From: Cyanophora paradoxa
Taxonomy: Eukaryota > Glaucocystophyceae > Cyanophorales > Cyanophoraceae
Reading direction: 5' to 3'
Assembly: GCA_004431415.1 (NCBI GenBank)
Contig: QPMI01000452.1
Span: forward strand, 62,001-126,000
Length of the DNA: 64,000 nucleotides
Part shown: positions 29,839 through 39,602 of the stretch, in pieces
How positions within the stretch are numbered: the stretch's first letter is position 1
Layout: the number at the start of each line of letters is the position of its first letter
Position numbers and translations under genes: made by a program
Notes under the pieces: generated by a model
What the model saw: only the letters and a program-made list of their open reading frames with translations
Databases searched by the model: none
Told to the model about the DNA's origin: nothing

Positions 29839-31498
29839 CCGGCCTCGGGCCCGGGTCGCCCGGCCCGGCCCGCTCTTCCGTTTTGACCTCTCCACCACGT
29901 GCCAGGAGGCGGGAGCTCTCGCCCCTCCTCGTCAGCGCCGGGGGGGCCCCGCTCCGATCCGAAGCGGCCCGCCTCATCGCCTTTTCGCAGCTGGCGGCCC
30001 CCGCGGCGACGGCGTCGACGCGGCGGCGGCGGTCGCCCGCCGCCGTACTTGTGGGCGAGTAGTCGAGCCAGATCTAGGCCGAAGCTCGAGCTCGTCTAGC
30101 CTAGCTCGCAGCCCTAGCCCAGGCTGCGGCCGTGAGGCAGCCATCGTAATATGGCCAGATGCAGGCCGGCATGCGCAGCCAGGCCAAGAGCTATATATAG
30201 CTAGAGTCGCTGTTGATGAAGGGAGTAGGAGCTTAAGGCCGCCCCGGACCCTCTTATACGTAGAAGGTCGCCTCGAGCGAGGGTCCGGGAAGCTTTCCTG
30301 GTCCGGGAAGCTTTCCTGGTCCGGGAAGCTTTCCTGGACAAACTTGAAATTAAAGGACGGCACAGCCCCTTCGAATTGCCCTCCCTCCCCCTCCCCCTCC
30401 TCCTCCCCCCCCCCCCCCCACCCCACCCCCCCACCCCCACCCCCCTTTCCGATATATGAATCCGATGATACTGTTAACGTAGTAATTTTCGTCCTCGAGC
30501 TCCTCCCACGTGCACTGTGCACCTGGTTGCCTCGATCGCGAGCTATATATATATATTCTGCTAGATCTGCGATATCGATCCCACCTGCAGCCGCTGAGCT
30601 GGTCATGGTTCAGACCCATCGTCTGCGTTCCGCATCCCTGCCACTACTGGCGCCTGCGTTTCGCCCCTAATCTTAAAGCTTGTCGCCAACTCGGCGAGTC
30701 TGAATTCGTAGTTCCGCCCCTTTCCTTGTGGCGTCCCGGTACCGGTACCGGTACCTCAGGGCCTCAGATAAGTCTTCAATTGCAATTGCAACCGTCACTT
30801 GCTTTGCAATTGCCGACTCTAGATCTAGATCTGCAGACTCGATTAATATTTAGTTTAGACACTGCGAATTCGCCAGCTTTGACTCTCCCCTCTAGCCTAG
30901 TAGCGCTGTCTTGTCCACCTGCACTGATCTTCGCGATCGCTTTGCCCCTCCTATTGTTCTCGGTCTGCCGCCTCCGATCCGGATCCGCTGCTGCCTCGTC
31001 TCTTAAATGATCTTGTCCCGGAGTCCCAGTGTCTGGTAGTTCTAGTGCGATTAAAACTGTTGTGTCTTTGAATTTAAATCCAGATCTGGATCTCAGAGAG
31101 TCTTCGACTGTACATGTAGTTCTTCGTGCCCGTTCTCCTTCACTCAGTAAGCTTATTTACCGCGTCCCCGTGCTCCTCGCGTCGCTCGCGGTCGTCGTAC
31201 TAGTAGTACTAGTGTGACTGCTGCGTCGACGTCGTCGATCACGCCATGATGAGCTCTTCTACTACGTCTCCATACATGCACAAAACTAACGTACAGCTCA
31301 TGATCAAGAGTATCAAATATATATTTGTCAAAACGCGGGTCGACGTCTAATAAAGACAAAATTAAGACGCTGGCGAAAATTCCTACCTCGACGTAACCAG
31401 CCTGGCAGGTACGCGTATACATAGTACCTGCAGATGAGTATACCTCGATCGCGAGCGTAAAGACGCTAGCTGGCGAGAATTCCTTCCTCGCGATCGTA
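29839..31498. other. Gene-poor region, many short palindromes
   Basis: No convincing gene. Contains GC-rich sequence to about 30060, an 18-bp tandem repeat, a CCCCCACCCC-type tract (30380-30445), ATATATAT at 30543-30554, GGTACCGGTACCGGTACC near 30737, and many short self-complementary words (AATTGCAATTGC, AGATCTAGATCT). It marks the change from very GC-rich to moderate GC sequence. Confidence 0.5.
30282..30335 (+). repeat. 18-bp tandem repeat, three copies
   Basis: GGTCCGGGAAGCTTTCCT occurs three times head-to-tail without mismatch (30282, 30300, 30318). Each unit contains the palindrome GGAAGCTTTCC-like core. No coding context. Confidence 0.95.
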
Positions 31499-31764
31499 CC
31501 GTAAAACCGTTGAACAGAATATTAAGGTCTGCACTTTATTATGTCGTCCCCAAATTATGTCGCCGGAAACTTGACATGACGACATAATTTGGGGACGACA
31601 TAGTAGGGCGTGCTTAGTGCTACCCCCCCAATTTACCGCCCCATACAAGCCTGAAAATTTCGTGCCGACATAATTTGGGGATGTCGACGTCATATTTCGC
31701 ATATAGAGAAGGGTCGGTTTTTATAACGACATAAATTTGACCGTCATATTATTGTGTTTTACGG
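31499..31764. mobile_element. Candidate MITE-like inverted-repeat element
   Basis: Bounded by the 9-bp inverted termini CCGTAAAAC (31499-31507) and GTTTTACGG (31756-31764). Inside are perfect 22-bp inverted arms at 31541-31562 and 31580-31601 with a 17-bp loop (arm core CGTCCCCAAATTATGTCG), plus a third partial copy of the arm at 31666-31680. Low GC, non-coding, 266 bp. The size and nested inverted repeats resemble a miniature DNA element. I could not identify a clean target-site duplication. Confidence 0.45.
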
Positions 31765-32234
31765 AATTAACTTCACATGTACACTAATTCTGCGGTATGA
31801 TGCGCATGCCATCACTGGCATCATAGTGGCATGAATATTAATCCCCGCATGATTCGCCCATGATGGCAGTGTCATGGGACTGGATGCATGGCATGAATCG
31901 CCGCATGATGATTATCATGATGGAAAAAAATGACTTGAAAAAATGACAGGAGTCGGTTCGAATCCCGTTCAATACCGGGTAGCGACTTTCATTTTGCTCG
32001 GGGGCTCCTAGGACTGTACGGCCGCCGAGAACGAAATTTCCGAAATTCACAGATCGGTCTAGGCCGGTATACTGTAGCCTGTAGGACGGCTTAAATTGCC
32101 GTGGTGAAAAATTGCCGAATTCGCCCAAACCGGAATTGCCGTGGTGATAAATTGCCGAATCCAGACATTCGCTCTATAGGGGCCTTGGAAACTCTCTACC
32201 CCCCACAACATTGCCGTCCCTTAAAATTGCCGAA

Positions 32235-32285
32235 TCAGGCGAAGCCTCTTTCAGGCGAAGCCTCTTTCAGGCGAAGCCTCTTTCT
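32235..32285 (+). repeat. 17-bp tandem repeat, three copies
   Basis: TCAGGCGAAGCCTCTTT is repeated three times directly before the first repeat-unit head. The word GGCGAAGCCTC also occurs, inverted, at the tail of each long unit (GAGGCTTCGCC at 34113, 35768 and 37394). Confidence 0.95.
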
Positions 32286-32541
32286 CAAACCCAAAAACCG
32301 ACGATCTAAATTCCTTTTTTAACCTTTTTTTCCACTCGAGATCCCCCCTGCTAAATAATTTCCGTGTCGCACTCCCTCGAGGCAGAATTATTAATTCTGC
32401 CTCGACACGGACGCGATTGCCGCTAGTCACACAGCCACCCGAACCCCCACAGACCTCTCTAGATCCATTTTTAGCGTCCTGGCTTCCCTAAGACGACCGC
32501 TCCCCCGTGGGCGTCCCGCGAATATCGAATTTCCCTCTGGA
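32286..32541 (+). repeat. Partial repeat unit (head only, 256 bp)
   Basis: Matches the first 256 bp of the following 1.62-kb unit base for base as far as I can read, from CAAACCCAAAAACCG to CCCTCTGGA, including the bulged hairpin. The remaining ~1.37 kb of the unit is absent. Confidence 0.9.
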
Positions 32542-32617
32542 CAAACCCAAAAACCGACGATCTAAATTCCTTTTTTAACCTTTTTTTCCACTCGAGATCC
32601 CCCCTGCTAAATAATTT

Positions 32618-32666
32618 CCGTGTCGCACTCCCTCGAGGCAGAATTATTAATTCTGCCTCGACACGG
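32618..32666. repeat. Bulged 49-bp hairpin at the head of each repeat unit
   Basis: The right arm TAATTCTGCCTCGACACGG is matched by the left arm CCGTGTCG...AGGCAGAATTA, which carries a 10-base insertion (CACTCCCTCG), leaving a 10-nt bulge and a single central base. The same structure lies at 32362-32410, 34240-34288 and 35893-35941. Confidence 0.9.
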
Positions 32667-33149
32667 ACGCGATTGCCGCTAGTCACACAGCCACCCGAAC
32701 CCCCACAGACCTCTCTAGATCCATTTTTAGCGTCCTGGCTTCCCTAAGACGACCGCTCCCCCGTGGGCGTCCCGCGAATATCGAATTTCCCTCTGGATCA
32801 ATTCCGGTACTTAACCTCCGACAAACGCAGTCCGAGTCAGAAGGTGGGACCCGGTCCCGCCCGGTCCCGCGACGAAATCGCGCCAGGGACGCCCCAGAAC
32901 GATACGGAGTGACGCGCGAGGGCGAGCGCATCGCCGCAAGCTCGATTTCGGGCGCCGTCGACGCTCCAGTGCGAAGACTTGGCCGAAAATTTGATCCGGC
33001 CGGTTCCGCCCGGTCCCGCGACGCGCGCAATCGATGCGTACTGGCGCGCATAGACATAGCAAGGTCTGCGTACTCCAGAAATCCGCTTTTCGGAGGCCGA
33101 ACAGTGCAGGAAGGTACCCGATGGCAAAAATTCGATCCGGATCCTGCAC

Positions 33150-33830
33150 GGGCCCGGACATCTTTCCGCGCGCCCACGCTGCGGCGCATGCGCGGAGCAA
33201 TAACATAAGCATTCGAGATGTAGACAAAGCATTCCGCACGCTTTGCGTATGCGCGGGGCCGCGGGGACCCAGCCCACCCCGAAAATTCGATCCTCTACAG
33301 ACCTGCACATCTTTCCGCGCGCCCTCGCATCCTCGCGCATGCGCATCGCTACAATATTCATTTGAGATTTTATCAAAGCCTTCGACAAGCTTCGAACACG
33401 CCGAAGACCACGAGAACCCAGCCGACGGCAAAAATTCGATCCTGCACGGACCCGGACATCTTTCTGCGCGCCCACGCCGCGGCACATGCGCGGGACAATA
33501 GCATATGCATGTGAGATGTAGACAAAGCCTTCCGCATGCTTTACAGATGCGCCGGCCGCGAGAACCCAGCCAACCCCGAAAGTTCGATCTTGCACGGACC
33601 TGCGCGCACAGCTTTCCGCATGCACGCCCTCGCATGCTCACGCATGGGCATTGCTACAGTATTCATTTGAGCTCTTTGTAAAGCTTTGCGCGAGCTCTGC
33701 GGACGGCGGCAATCCAGCCGACGCAAAACTTCGATCCTGGCCACGCCTGCACATCTTTCCGCGCGCCCTCGCCTCCGCAGACCTGCACATCGATGCTATA
33801 TGCGTTCGAGATTCTTTTTAAGCGATTCGC
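33150..33830 (+). repeat. ~148-bp subrepeats inside unit 1
   Basis: Five subrepeats carry the boxes TTTCCGCGCGCCC (TTT at 33163, 33312, 33461, 33613 and 33756; spacings 149, 149, 152, 143) and AAAATTCGATCC, plus a GCGCATGCGC word and an ATTTGAGAT-like box. Equivalent fields exist in units 2 (about 34766-35400) and 3 (about 36430-37050). Confidence 0.85.
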
Positions 33831-34163
33831 AAGCTCTGTGCATGCGCCTGGCCGCGAGAACCTCGCCCCTGCCGGGCCTCCTTCCCAACAATATTATATA
33901 ATTAATCTCCTCTCAAACTAGATCGATCTGCTCCACTCTTTAATTATTTCCTCGCTCAGTACATAATGGCATTAATATTACTCTAGCTAGCCGACCAGCG
34001 TTAGCTGGACTGGCCGTCAGCCAGCCAGCTTCTAGCCAGAAAGCTGTTCGCGATCGGCCAGGCCGCTGGCCAGTGCCCTATATATAGGCCTACTGTGACA
34101 GCCGCGAGGGCGTCCGCGAGGCTTCGCCGTACTTAGTGCTCCGCAGGAGCACGGATCTTGTCT

Positions 34164-35816
34164 CAAACCCAAAAACCGACGATCTAAATTCCTTTTTTAA
34201 CCTTTTTTTCCACTCAAGATCCCCCCTGCTAAATAATTCCCGTGTCGCACTCCCTCGAGGCAGAATTAATAATTCTGCCTCGACACGGACGCGATTGCTG
34301 CTAGTCACACACCCACACGAACCCCCACAGACCTCTCTAGATCCATTTTTAGCGTCGTGGCTGCCCAAAGACGACCGCTCCCCCGTAGGCATCCCGCGAA
34401 AATCGAATTTCCCTCTGGATCAATTCCGGTACTTAACCTCCGACAAATGCAGTCCGAGTCCGAAGGTGGGACCCGGTCCCGCCCGGTCCCGCGACGAAAT
34501 CGCGCCAGGGACGCCCCAGAACGATACAGAATGACGCGCGAGGGCGAGCGCATCGCCGCAAGCTCGATTTTGGGCGCCGTCGACGCTCCAGTGCGAAGAG
34601 TCGGCCGAAAATTTGATCCGGCCGGTTCCGGCCGGTCCCGCGACGCGCGCAATCGATGCGTACTGGCGCGCATAGACATACCAGGGCCCGCGCACCCCCG
34701 AAATCCGCTTTTCGAACCCGGAGCAGCGCAGGAAGGTACCGGACAGCAAAAATCCGATCCTGGACAGACCCGGACATCTTTCCGCGCGCCCACGCCGCGG
34801 CGCATGCGCGGAACGATAGCATAACCATTTAAGATGTAGAGAAAGACTTCCGCACGGTGTCTAAATGCACCAGGTCACGAGCACCCAGCCGACCCCGAAA
34901 ATTCGATCCTTGACAGACCTGAACATCTTTCCGCGCGCCCTCGCATTCTCGCGCATGCGCATCGTCGCAATATTCATTTGAGATTTTATCAAAGTTTTCC
35001 ACAAGCTTTGAAGACGCGAAAGAGCACGAGAACCCAGCCGACGGCAAAAATTCGATCCTGCACACGCCTGGACATCTTTCCGCGCGCCCACGCCACGGCG
35101 CATGCGCGGAACAATAGCATAAGCATTTGAGATGTAGATCAAGCGTTCCGCGCGCTTTGCAGATGCGCCGGGCCGCGGGGACCCAGCCGACCCCGAAAAT
35201 TCGATCCTTGAGGGAACTGAACCGCGTTCCGCGCGCCCTCGCGTCCTCATGCATGGGCATCGCTATAATATTCATTTGAGAGCTTTTCAAAGCGTAATGC
35301 AAGCCCCAAGGGCGCGACAGGGCGCGAGAATTCAGCCGACCCCGAAAATTCGATCCTGCATGGACCTGCACGTCTTTCCGCGCGCCCTCGCCTCCGCAGC
35401 CCCGCACATCGATGCTATATGCATTCGAGATTGTGTTTAAGCGATTCGCAAGCTCTGTGCATGCGCCTGGCCGCGAGAACCTCGCCCTCCCGGGCCTCCC
35501 CCCCAACAATACATTAATATTAAATAAATCTCCTATCAATCTGCTCCACCAGTTAAAAGCAAGAGTTACCGGTTCAACTCCTCCCCTAGTTCATTATATA
35601 TTCGCTCTCCTCATTACATTGCTCCCTGGCCAGCGAGCTCTCCCTCGAGCTGGCTATAGCGGGCCAGCCCATTGCCCCAGTGCCAAGCCGGCGAAACTTT
35701 TGAAGCCCGGCCATGCAACTGGGCGGGGCTGCAGCTGCCCGCCTACTGTGACAGCCGCGAGGGCGTCCGCGAGGCTTCGCCGTACTTAGTGCTCCGCAGG
35801 AGCACGGATCTTGTCT
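34164..35816 (+). repeat. Tandem repeat unit 2 (1653 bp, diverged)
   Basis: Same head, hairpin, subrepeat field and terminal word as its neighbours, but with many substitutions in the subrepeats and an unrelated stretch in the AT-rich tail (35500-35740). It is clearly older relative to units 1 and 3 than they are to each other. Confidence 0.95.
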
Positions 35817-37437
35817 CAAACCCAAAAACCGACGATCTAAATTCCTTTTTTAACCTTTTTTTCCACTCGAGATCCCCCCTGCTAAATAATTTCCGTGTCG
35901 CACTCCCTCGAGGCAGAATTATTAATTCTGCCTCGACACGGACGCGATTGCCGCTAGTCACACAGCCACCCGAACCCCCACAGACCTCTCTAGATCCATT
36001 TTTAGCGTCCTGGCTTCCCTAAGACGACCGCTCCCCCGTGGGCGTCCCGCGAATATCGAATTTCCCTCTGGATCAATTCCGGTACTTAACCTCCGACAAA
36101 CGCAGTCCGAGTCAGAAGGTGGGACCCGGTCCCGCCCGGTCCCGCGACGAAATCGCGCCAGGGACGCCCCAGAACGATACGGAGTGACGCGCGAGGGCGA
36201 GCGCATCGCCGCAAGCTCGATTTCGGGCGCCGTCGACGCTCCAGTGCGAAGACTTGGCCGAAAATTTGATCCGGCCGGTTCCGCCCGGTCCCGCGACGCG
36301 CGCAATCGATGCGTACTGGCGCGCATAGACATAGCAAGGTCTGCGTACTCCAGAAATCCGCTTTTCGGAGGCCGAACAGTGCAGGAAGGTACCCGATGGC
36401 AAAAATTCGATCCGGATCCTGCACGGGCCCGGACATCTTTCCGCGCGCCCACGCTGCGGCGCATGCGCGGAGCAATAACATAAGCATTCGAGATGTAGAC
36501 AAAGCATTCCGCACGCTTTGCGTATGCGCGGGGCCGCGGGGACCCAGCCCACCCCGAAAATTCGATCCTCTACAGACCTGCACATCTTTCCGCGCGCCCT
36601 CGCATCCTCGCGCATGCGCATCGCTACAATATTCATTTGAGATTTTATCAAAGCCTTCGACAAGCTTCGAACACGCCGAAGACCACGAGAACCCAGCCGA
36701 CGGCAAAAATTCGATCCTGCACGGACCCGGACATCTTTCTGCGCGCCCACGCCGCGGCACATGCGCGGGACAATAGCATATGCATGTGAGATGTAGACAA
36801 AGCCTTCCGCATGCTTTACAGATGCGCCGGGCCGCGAGAACCCAGCCAACCCCGAAAGTTCGATCTTGCACGGACCTGCGCGCACAGCTTTCCGCATGCA
36901 CGCCCTCGCATGCTCACGCATGGGCATTGCTACAGTATTCATTTGAGCTCTTTGTAAAGCTTTGCGCGAGCTCTGCGGACGGCGGCAATCCAGCCGACGC
37001 AAAACTTCGATCCTGGCCACGCCTGCACATCTTTCCGCGCGCCCTCGCCTCCGCAGACCTGCACATCGATGCTATATGCGTTCGAGATTCTTTTTAAGCG
37101 ATTCGCAAGCTCTGTGCATGCGCCTGGCCGCGAGAACCTCGCCCCTGCCGGGCCTCCTTCCCAACAATATTATATAATTAATCTCCTCTCAAACTAGATC
37201 GATCTGCTCCACTCTTTAATTATTTCCTCGCTCAGTACATAATGGCATTAATATTACTCTAGCTAGCCGACCAGCGTTAGCTGGACTGGCCGTCAGCCAG
37301 CCAGCTTCTAGCCAGAAAGCTGTTCGCGATCGGCCAGGCCGCTGGCCAGTGCCCTATATATAGGCCTACTGTGACAGCCGCGAGGGCGTCCGCGAGGCTT
37401 CGCCGTACTTAGTGCTCCGCAGGAGCACGGATCTTGT
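35817..37437 (+). repeat. Tandem repeat unit 3 (1621 bp)
   Basis: Near-identical copy of unit 1. Ends at 37437, after which the right terminal region of the candidate element begins (TCGGCCTCTCGGCAATTTAC). Confidence 0.95.
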
Positions 37438-37497
37438 TCGGCCTCTCGGCAATTTACGGCAAAATAAAACGACGGCTAAAAAAGCCGTCCTACAGTA

Positions 37498-39602
37498 ATG
37501 CCCCTTCCTAGTAGTTCGGTACTAGTTCCTACTATAGCTAGTAGGCAGGAAAACGTACTAGGGATCTCAGCGGAATCTGAGCGGATATCGATCCGACTCA
37601 TCATCCGAGCCTTCCCGGCCCTTCCGAGCTCGAGTCAGTCGGGAATTGAAGTTCCGACTCGTTCCGAGTCCGAGGCTCCGATCCGAGGCTTCCGAGCTCG
37701 AGGCTTCCGAGCTCGAGGGATCCTTCGAGCCTCCCGGAGAGTCCGATCGCGCGCACCTTGCAATTGAAGTTGCAATTGCGCCCGGCGGCTGACGTCGACT
37801 CGGCCCGGCGGGCGCCGGCGTCGGCCCGGCGAGCAGTGTTGCTGAAATTTTATTATCCCAAAATGCCCTGTAAATTTTCAGTAAACTTTCGAAAACTTTC
37901 AGCAAATATTTTCACCCATACAAAGTTTACTTGCACAGCGAAAGTGACACGTCTCTCTGCAGAGAAGCCTCCAGACACGAGCGATATGCGTTAGGATGTC
38001 ATCGACAACCTTTGTATTACAAGTGCACGAGGTGCAGATGTATCATAGTATCTTTGCGGCCGCGCCGGGGAAAGGGTACGGTCCGCCGAGTCACCCGACT
38101 GGGCCGACTCGTGACCCGAGTGGCCCTTTAAGGGCTTTAAGGGTCCGACGGTCGGCTCGATCCCCGGGCCCGGATGATCCGGGGCCTCCGGGCTCGCTCG
38201 AGCCAGGCTCGCTCCCGACTCCGGGAGTCGAAAAGGCGTCGCGCGCGGGCCCGCGCGCGCCGCGGCGGCCGCCGGCCCGGCCGGCCCGCGGCCGGCAGCC
38301 GCGAGCCTGCATGCGCATGCCGACGGTGTGCGCTGCTGCGCAGACTCAGGCTCAGGCAGCACAGGCTGCGCAGTGCCACGGTGGGCATTCATGAATCATG
38401 ACTCAGTCACTGAGTGATTCAACTTGGCAAGCCCGGCCGCCGGGCGGCCGGCGCCTCGGAGCCGAGCTGCACTGCGGCACTGTCAGCTGCTGCGCATGCG
38501 CAATCATTGAATGCGCATGCATCCTGTGAATCTGGCTGTGATCATCGGATGCGGGCCATCAATGGCCCATCATGCGGCTACTACCTGGGTAGGCTACTAG
38601 GCAAGCGCCGTGACACTGCCGGCGCCGTCCTGCCAGGCTGATCACGACTCTGATTCGGATTAGAGTCGACGTCGGACCGTCCGACGGTCATACCGTAGTA
38701 CCGTACGCGTATCGCGTAGCCTTACTAGCCTACTAAGCCTAGTAGTCCCGTACTACTGAGTACTAGGCTACTAGGCTAGCACTGAGCACTGCGTTCGCCG
38801 GGCGCGCGACGGCGGGCTGGGCCTACCGTAGTACGTATATACCGCGGTGCAGAACGTGCAGCGACCCTGAAGTCGGCGTACGCGTGGACCGTCGCACAGA
38901 CCTAGCAAAGCGTACTAGTTATATACCCGCGCGCTAGCTATAGCGCTATAACATAGCTTGCTATTTGGGTAGCGAAAGTGCTTAACTCACAGCAACTTAC
39001 TACTAAGTTAAGCCGACTCGGAGAGCAGCCGCGCGGGTTCGTTTCAGGAACTGCGCGGGCTAGCGCTACTAGGCTAGAGCCTGCAATCGATCGTACATCC
39101 GCAGCTGCGCATGCTTGATCTTGATAGAAGCATCAGATGATGAGAAAAGGAAGGCCGAAACAGCGTATAAGTGTACGTATACGTATGCATACGCATGCAA
39201 GACTGCATGCGCGGCTCCTCGATGTAGATGGCGAGGATCCTAGGCCTGCAGCTACAAACCCGTGCGCATGCGTGCTCTTCATACGTATTCGTATACATGA
39301 TATATATATATATATTTACACCCGTACGTGCCGCGGCGTACGGTGTATATATATATATGCATATATATGCACGAATCGATATCATGATCATTATATGTAG
39401 GATATAGGATATATCTTGGCTAACACTTGAACGCACGCGGCGCACATTTTGTACTTATGTGAATCTTTAATTCTCGAGCAGGCAATGGAGCTCGCGATCG
39501 AGCGCGCGCATCTGTACGACGCGCAACTGCGCTTTCGAGAAATTCGTTTCAATCCGGCTGCAGTCGCGGCCATCCCTGTCGACGTCTCGAGCTCCGCGGA
39601 TC
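37498..39602. other. Gene-poor region with clustered short palindromes
   Basis: No convincing gene. GAGCTCGAGGCTTCC-type repeats at 37672-37722, a GC-rich block at 38080-38310, TGACTCAGTCACTGAGTGA at 38398-38418 and CTAGTA/TACTAG words at 38700-38790 are the visible structures. This DNA separates the element from the giant gene and should contain that gene's promoter. Confidence 0.45.
39298..39372. repeat. Cruciform-prone inverted repeat between (AT)n runs
   Basis: Arms TACACCCGTACG (39317-39328) and CGTACGGTGTA (39337-39347) around the loop TGCCGCGG, with one unpaired C, are bracketed by alternating AT runs on both sides (39298-39314 and 39347-39356). It lies 250-300 bp upstream of the signal-peptide exon of the giant gene. 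Confidence 0.8.

Larger units (their letters stand above)
32542..34163 (+). repeat. Tandem repeat unit 1 (1622 bp)
   Basis: Begins CAAACCCAAAAACCG, ends at the word CACGGATCTTGT. Holds the bulged hairpin near its head, a central field of ~148-bp subrepeats and an AT-rich tail with TATATATAGGC. Nearly identical to unit 3; one G-run difference seen (33551 versus 36829). Confidence 0.95.
32072..37495. mobile_element. Candidate 5.4-kb non-autonomous DNA element with repeat-array interior
   Basis: The left end reads CTGTAGCCTGTAGGACGGCT and the right end, read inward on the opposite strand, CTGTAGGACGGCTTTT, so both start CTGTAG and share CTGTAGGACGGCTT. Both are flanked by TA (32070-32071 and 37496-37497), as for Tc1/mariner-type insertions. 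AATTGCCG words follow just inside both ends in inverted orientation (32093-32165 and 37448-37470). The interior is one partial and three full 1.62-1.65-kb repeat units and carries no recognisable transposase; the open frames in it are by-products of GC-rich repeats. Transposon class is inference. Confidence 0.5.

Noticed and set aside
31925-31990. tRNA gene around GGTTCGAATCCCG
   Set aside because: The flanking bases do not form a proper T-stem, and no acceptor, D or anticodon arms can be drawn.
35545-35600. tRNA-like GAGTTACCGGTTCAACTC stem
   Set aside because: Only one short stem-loop; no cloverleaf.
33150-37050. CRISPR-like array
   Set aside because: The repeats are ~148 bp with diverged interiors and no unique spacers, in eukaryotic DNA.
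32600-37100. Long minus-strand open frames within the 1.6-kb repeat units
   Set aside because: They recur only because the DNA repeats, shift frame with the ~148-bp subrepeats, and show no domain or intron signature.
38398-38418. Functional AP-1/GCN4-type site (TGACTCA)
   Set aside because: A single palindromic word far from any gene start; chance occurrence is likely.
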